A stretch of DNA of 64,000 nucleotides, taken from Mayamaea pseudoterrestris. Taxonomy: Eukaryota; Bacillariophyta; Bacillariophyceae; Sellaphorales; Sellaphoraceae. Made by a program: the position numbers and the translations under genes. This document shows, one piece after another, positions 62,194 to 64,000 of the stretch. Under the pieces are notes generated by a model. It saw only the letters and a list, made by a program, of their open reading frames with translations. It was not told where the DNA came from and ran no database searches. The DNA lies in NCBI GenBank assembly GCA_027923505.1, contig BROI01000001.1, positions 1,916,001-1,980,000 on the forward strand. The letters are read 5' to 3'. Position 1 is the first letter of the stretch. Each line of letters begins with the position of its first letter.

Positions 62194-64000
62194 ATGCGAC
62201 CCAATGTCATTTATCCGAGTGATGGAAGCGGATCTGAAACGCCTCGTCGCGTTACAGCAAAACAGTTTGAAATCTTTTGCAAGCTTGACAATCAGAACCT
62301 CATCAATTGGGCGGCTGTTTTGAGACGAGCCAAATCGCATCCATCGGATATTTTGCTTCGCGAAGATGTTCATGGCGACACTCCTCTTCACGCAGCATTT
62401 CGCAGCGGAGATCCTCCAGTAGACGTCATTTTGGCACTACAAGCAGCGAGCCGGCTCAAGAATGATTCTGGAGCAACGCCCCTTCACATTGCGGCGAGCC
62501 ATCGCTGCTCGGTGGATGCAATGCGCGCCTTGCTCGAATGCGGAGCCAATTGGAAGGAAGCTTCTCCATGCGTCGACACGAACAACGTTGGACGGACTCC
62601 GGCTCATTCGGCTTGTATGTCGTTCCGAAACTTAGAGATGAGTGCGTTCATGCTACTTCTTGATCAGACGCTCAAGGAAGGATTTATATCCGTCGACAAG
62701 GGACGAGAGCATGAGCCGACGCTTGGTTTTGAAGATGAAGACGATTATTTGAATGATTCTTACAATGACTTTGATGTTGAAAAATGTGAGAAAGTGGTCC
62801 GAAATGTCATGACTGTCAGAGACTCTCGCGGCATGACGCCCTTGGCGCTCTTGTTTGGGCGCTATCGCCAGCGCGTCCGCCGAGTCATTACGGATATCGA
62901 TGCGTCTCGAGCAGGAAATAAGGATGCACCAGAACATGCAGCACTTGTCTCTGCAATGCGGGTCCATCGTGAACTCGGTGAACTGTGGGACAAGGCCCGC
63001 CGCATTGTGACTCGATTGACAGAGGCCCGATTGGAACATGAAGGAATTGATACGGAAAGGTACATGCCGCAATCTTCGTCTCCTGCAAGCGACGAGGAAC
63101 AAAAGAGAGCGGCGGCATGGGCGTATGAGCAGCACAGAGGACGCGAGCCTACGGAAGATGATGTGTTGCCTGTTTATGTGGATGTGGCAGACCGAGAATC
63201 GAGCTTGAGCCCAGTCCTCAACGAGACTGTTAGTGTTGCGCGCCAGTTTCGTATTGTTCATTCTTCAGTCGGCTTGATTGGATACGGATGTCCTCCAGAA
63301 ATGATCCGACTCGCAATTTCGATCCATCCTCATCAAGTTTCCGAGATGGACGAGGATGGCAACCTTCCGCTCCACATTGCTGCGAAGGCTTCTTCATTCC
63401 TTGGGCGATACAATGACGTTATGTCAGCAAACGCCGCTGCTGCAGTGATCGCCACCAATTTCTCGGATGACGCTAGTATCGTCTCAGAGACTGCCAGCTT
63501 CTTTTCATCCATTACAGTTTCTCAGACGACCAATCCTTTTGACAAGGTATGTCAGAGTGCATAATTAAAGCAGACAGGATCTTGTTCATTGTTTATAGAA
63601 TGCCAACTAACCATCCGAACTCGTTCAATATCACTAGGTCATCAAAATGCTCTTGCAGCACTATCCCAAAGCCGCCGAAACTCCTCAAGGCGAAACAGGC
63701 CAGCTTCCATTGATCATGGCAATGAAGGCTGGCCAGCGAAGTTGGACTGATGGTATTCGCACGCTACTTAACGCATACCCTGCTGCGCTTCACCGCTCGA
63801 AAGCAATTGCACCTGTTTTGTATCCACATGTTCTTGCATTGGTCACCAATTCGAATGAGATTGACGAAACAAAGCTCGAGCGTCATCCTTTTCTGCGCGA
63901 CAAACAAATTCGTCAAGATAATCATTCCCGCACAACTCTGTTCGAGTTTCTTCAGGCCAACCCAGAGTGGTTGACTGGCGAAGATGGAGATGAACAGTCA
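62194..64000 (+). CDS. Ankyrin-repeat protein, 5' part (runs off the window)
   Basis: Exon 1 is 62194-63546 (451 codons); exon 2 starts at 63638 (intron 63547-63637, GTATGT...TAG, phase 0) and is open to base 64000, so at least 572 residues are encoded. Ankyrin repeats: DVHGDTPLHAAFRSGDPPVD, GATPLHIAASHRCSVDAMRA, VGRTPAHSACMSFRNLEM, RGMTPLALLFGRYR, EDGNLPLHIAAKASSF, then after the intron VIKMLLQHYPKAAETPQG and GQLPLIMAMKAGQ. Long non-repeat inserts separate them. There is no TM or catalytic domain in the part seen, so it is probably a cytosolic scaffold. Stramenopile genomes carry many such proteins, commonly of unknown role. The C-terminus is outside the window. Confidence 0.86.

Noticed and set aside
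1-64000. CRISPR arrays, bacterial operons or phage-like systems
   Set aside because: No spaced repeats; spliceosomal introns and eukaryotic domains throughout show a nuclear genome.

Overview
The window looks like nuclear DNA of a photosynthetic stramenopile, most likely a diatom. Spliceosomal introns are few and short (about 75-110 nt, GT-AG, with GTAAGT or GTGAGT donors), genes are dense and sit on both strands, and two pre-proteins carry secondary-plastid leaders: an AFAP-type signal peptide/transit peptide on a carotenoid-isomerase-like enzyme, and a signal peptide plus twin-arginine thylakoid signal on a cyclophilin-like lumen protein. A heat-shock factor, Ty1/copia and Ty3/gypsy retroelements and an APT-repeat protein fit the same assignment. 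The species cannot be fixed from sequence alone.

Layout. 1-20 kb: tail of a type II NADH dehydrogenase; an orphan multi-pass membrane protein head-to-head with a rhomboid-like protein; an FHA-PP2C phosphatase; a MIC10-like MICOS subunit; a TOG/CLASP-like microtubule protein; a Gln-rich protein with a FAIM-like N-terminal region; one gene encoding two fused four-TM modules; a CRTISO-like oxidoreductase convergent with an alpha/beta hydrolase; and a secreted M43 metalloprotease. 20-28.9 kb: a Ty3/gypsy LTR element on the minus strand carrying an exact 3,736-bp head-to-tail duplication and three LTRs. 29-50 kb: an HSF with a C-terminal DNA-binding domain, a zinc-less MDR reductase, a Yippee-domain protein, a RING-H2 membrane protein, a RecA/RAD51-like ATPase, a TOM70-like receptor, a zf-PARP/PADR1/HhH DNA-damage-type protein, a lumenal cyclophilin-like protein, a Cys-rich orphan, a vWA protein, and an ABHD17-like hydrolase. 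50.1-56.75 kb: a Ty1/copia element on the plus strand, also with three LTRs and an internal duplication; it lies inside the first coding exon of the hydrolase. 56.8-64 kb: a UBAC2-like rhomboid pseudoprotease with a UBA domain, an Arg-rich APT-repeat membrane protein, a PhoX/DUF839-like type II membrane protein, and the 5' part of an ankyrin-repeat gene.

Most genes are unrelated housekeeping or organelle genes with no operon-like logic. Recurrent cellular themes are mitochondrial biogenesis (NDH-2, MIC10, TOM70), plastid function (CRTISO-like, cyclophilin-like), DNA repair (RecA-like ATPase, zf-PARP protein) and membrane quality control (RING, rhomboid-like, UBAC2-like). No coherent new multi-gene system is evident. 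The most unusual items are the retroelement that splits a host coding exon, the two LTR elements with duplications that start exactly at an LTR edge, the fused tandem tetraspan gene and the catalytic-domain-free PARP-finger protein. Exon boundaries were worked out by hand from splice-site sequence and reading frame and have no transcript support.
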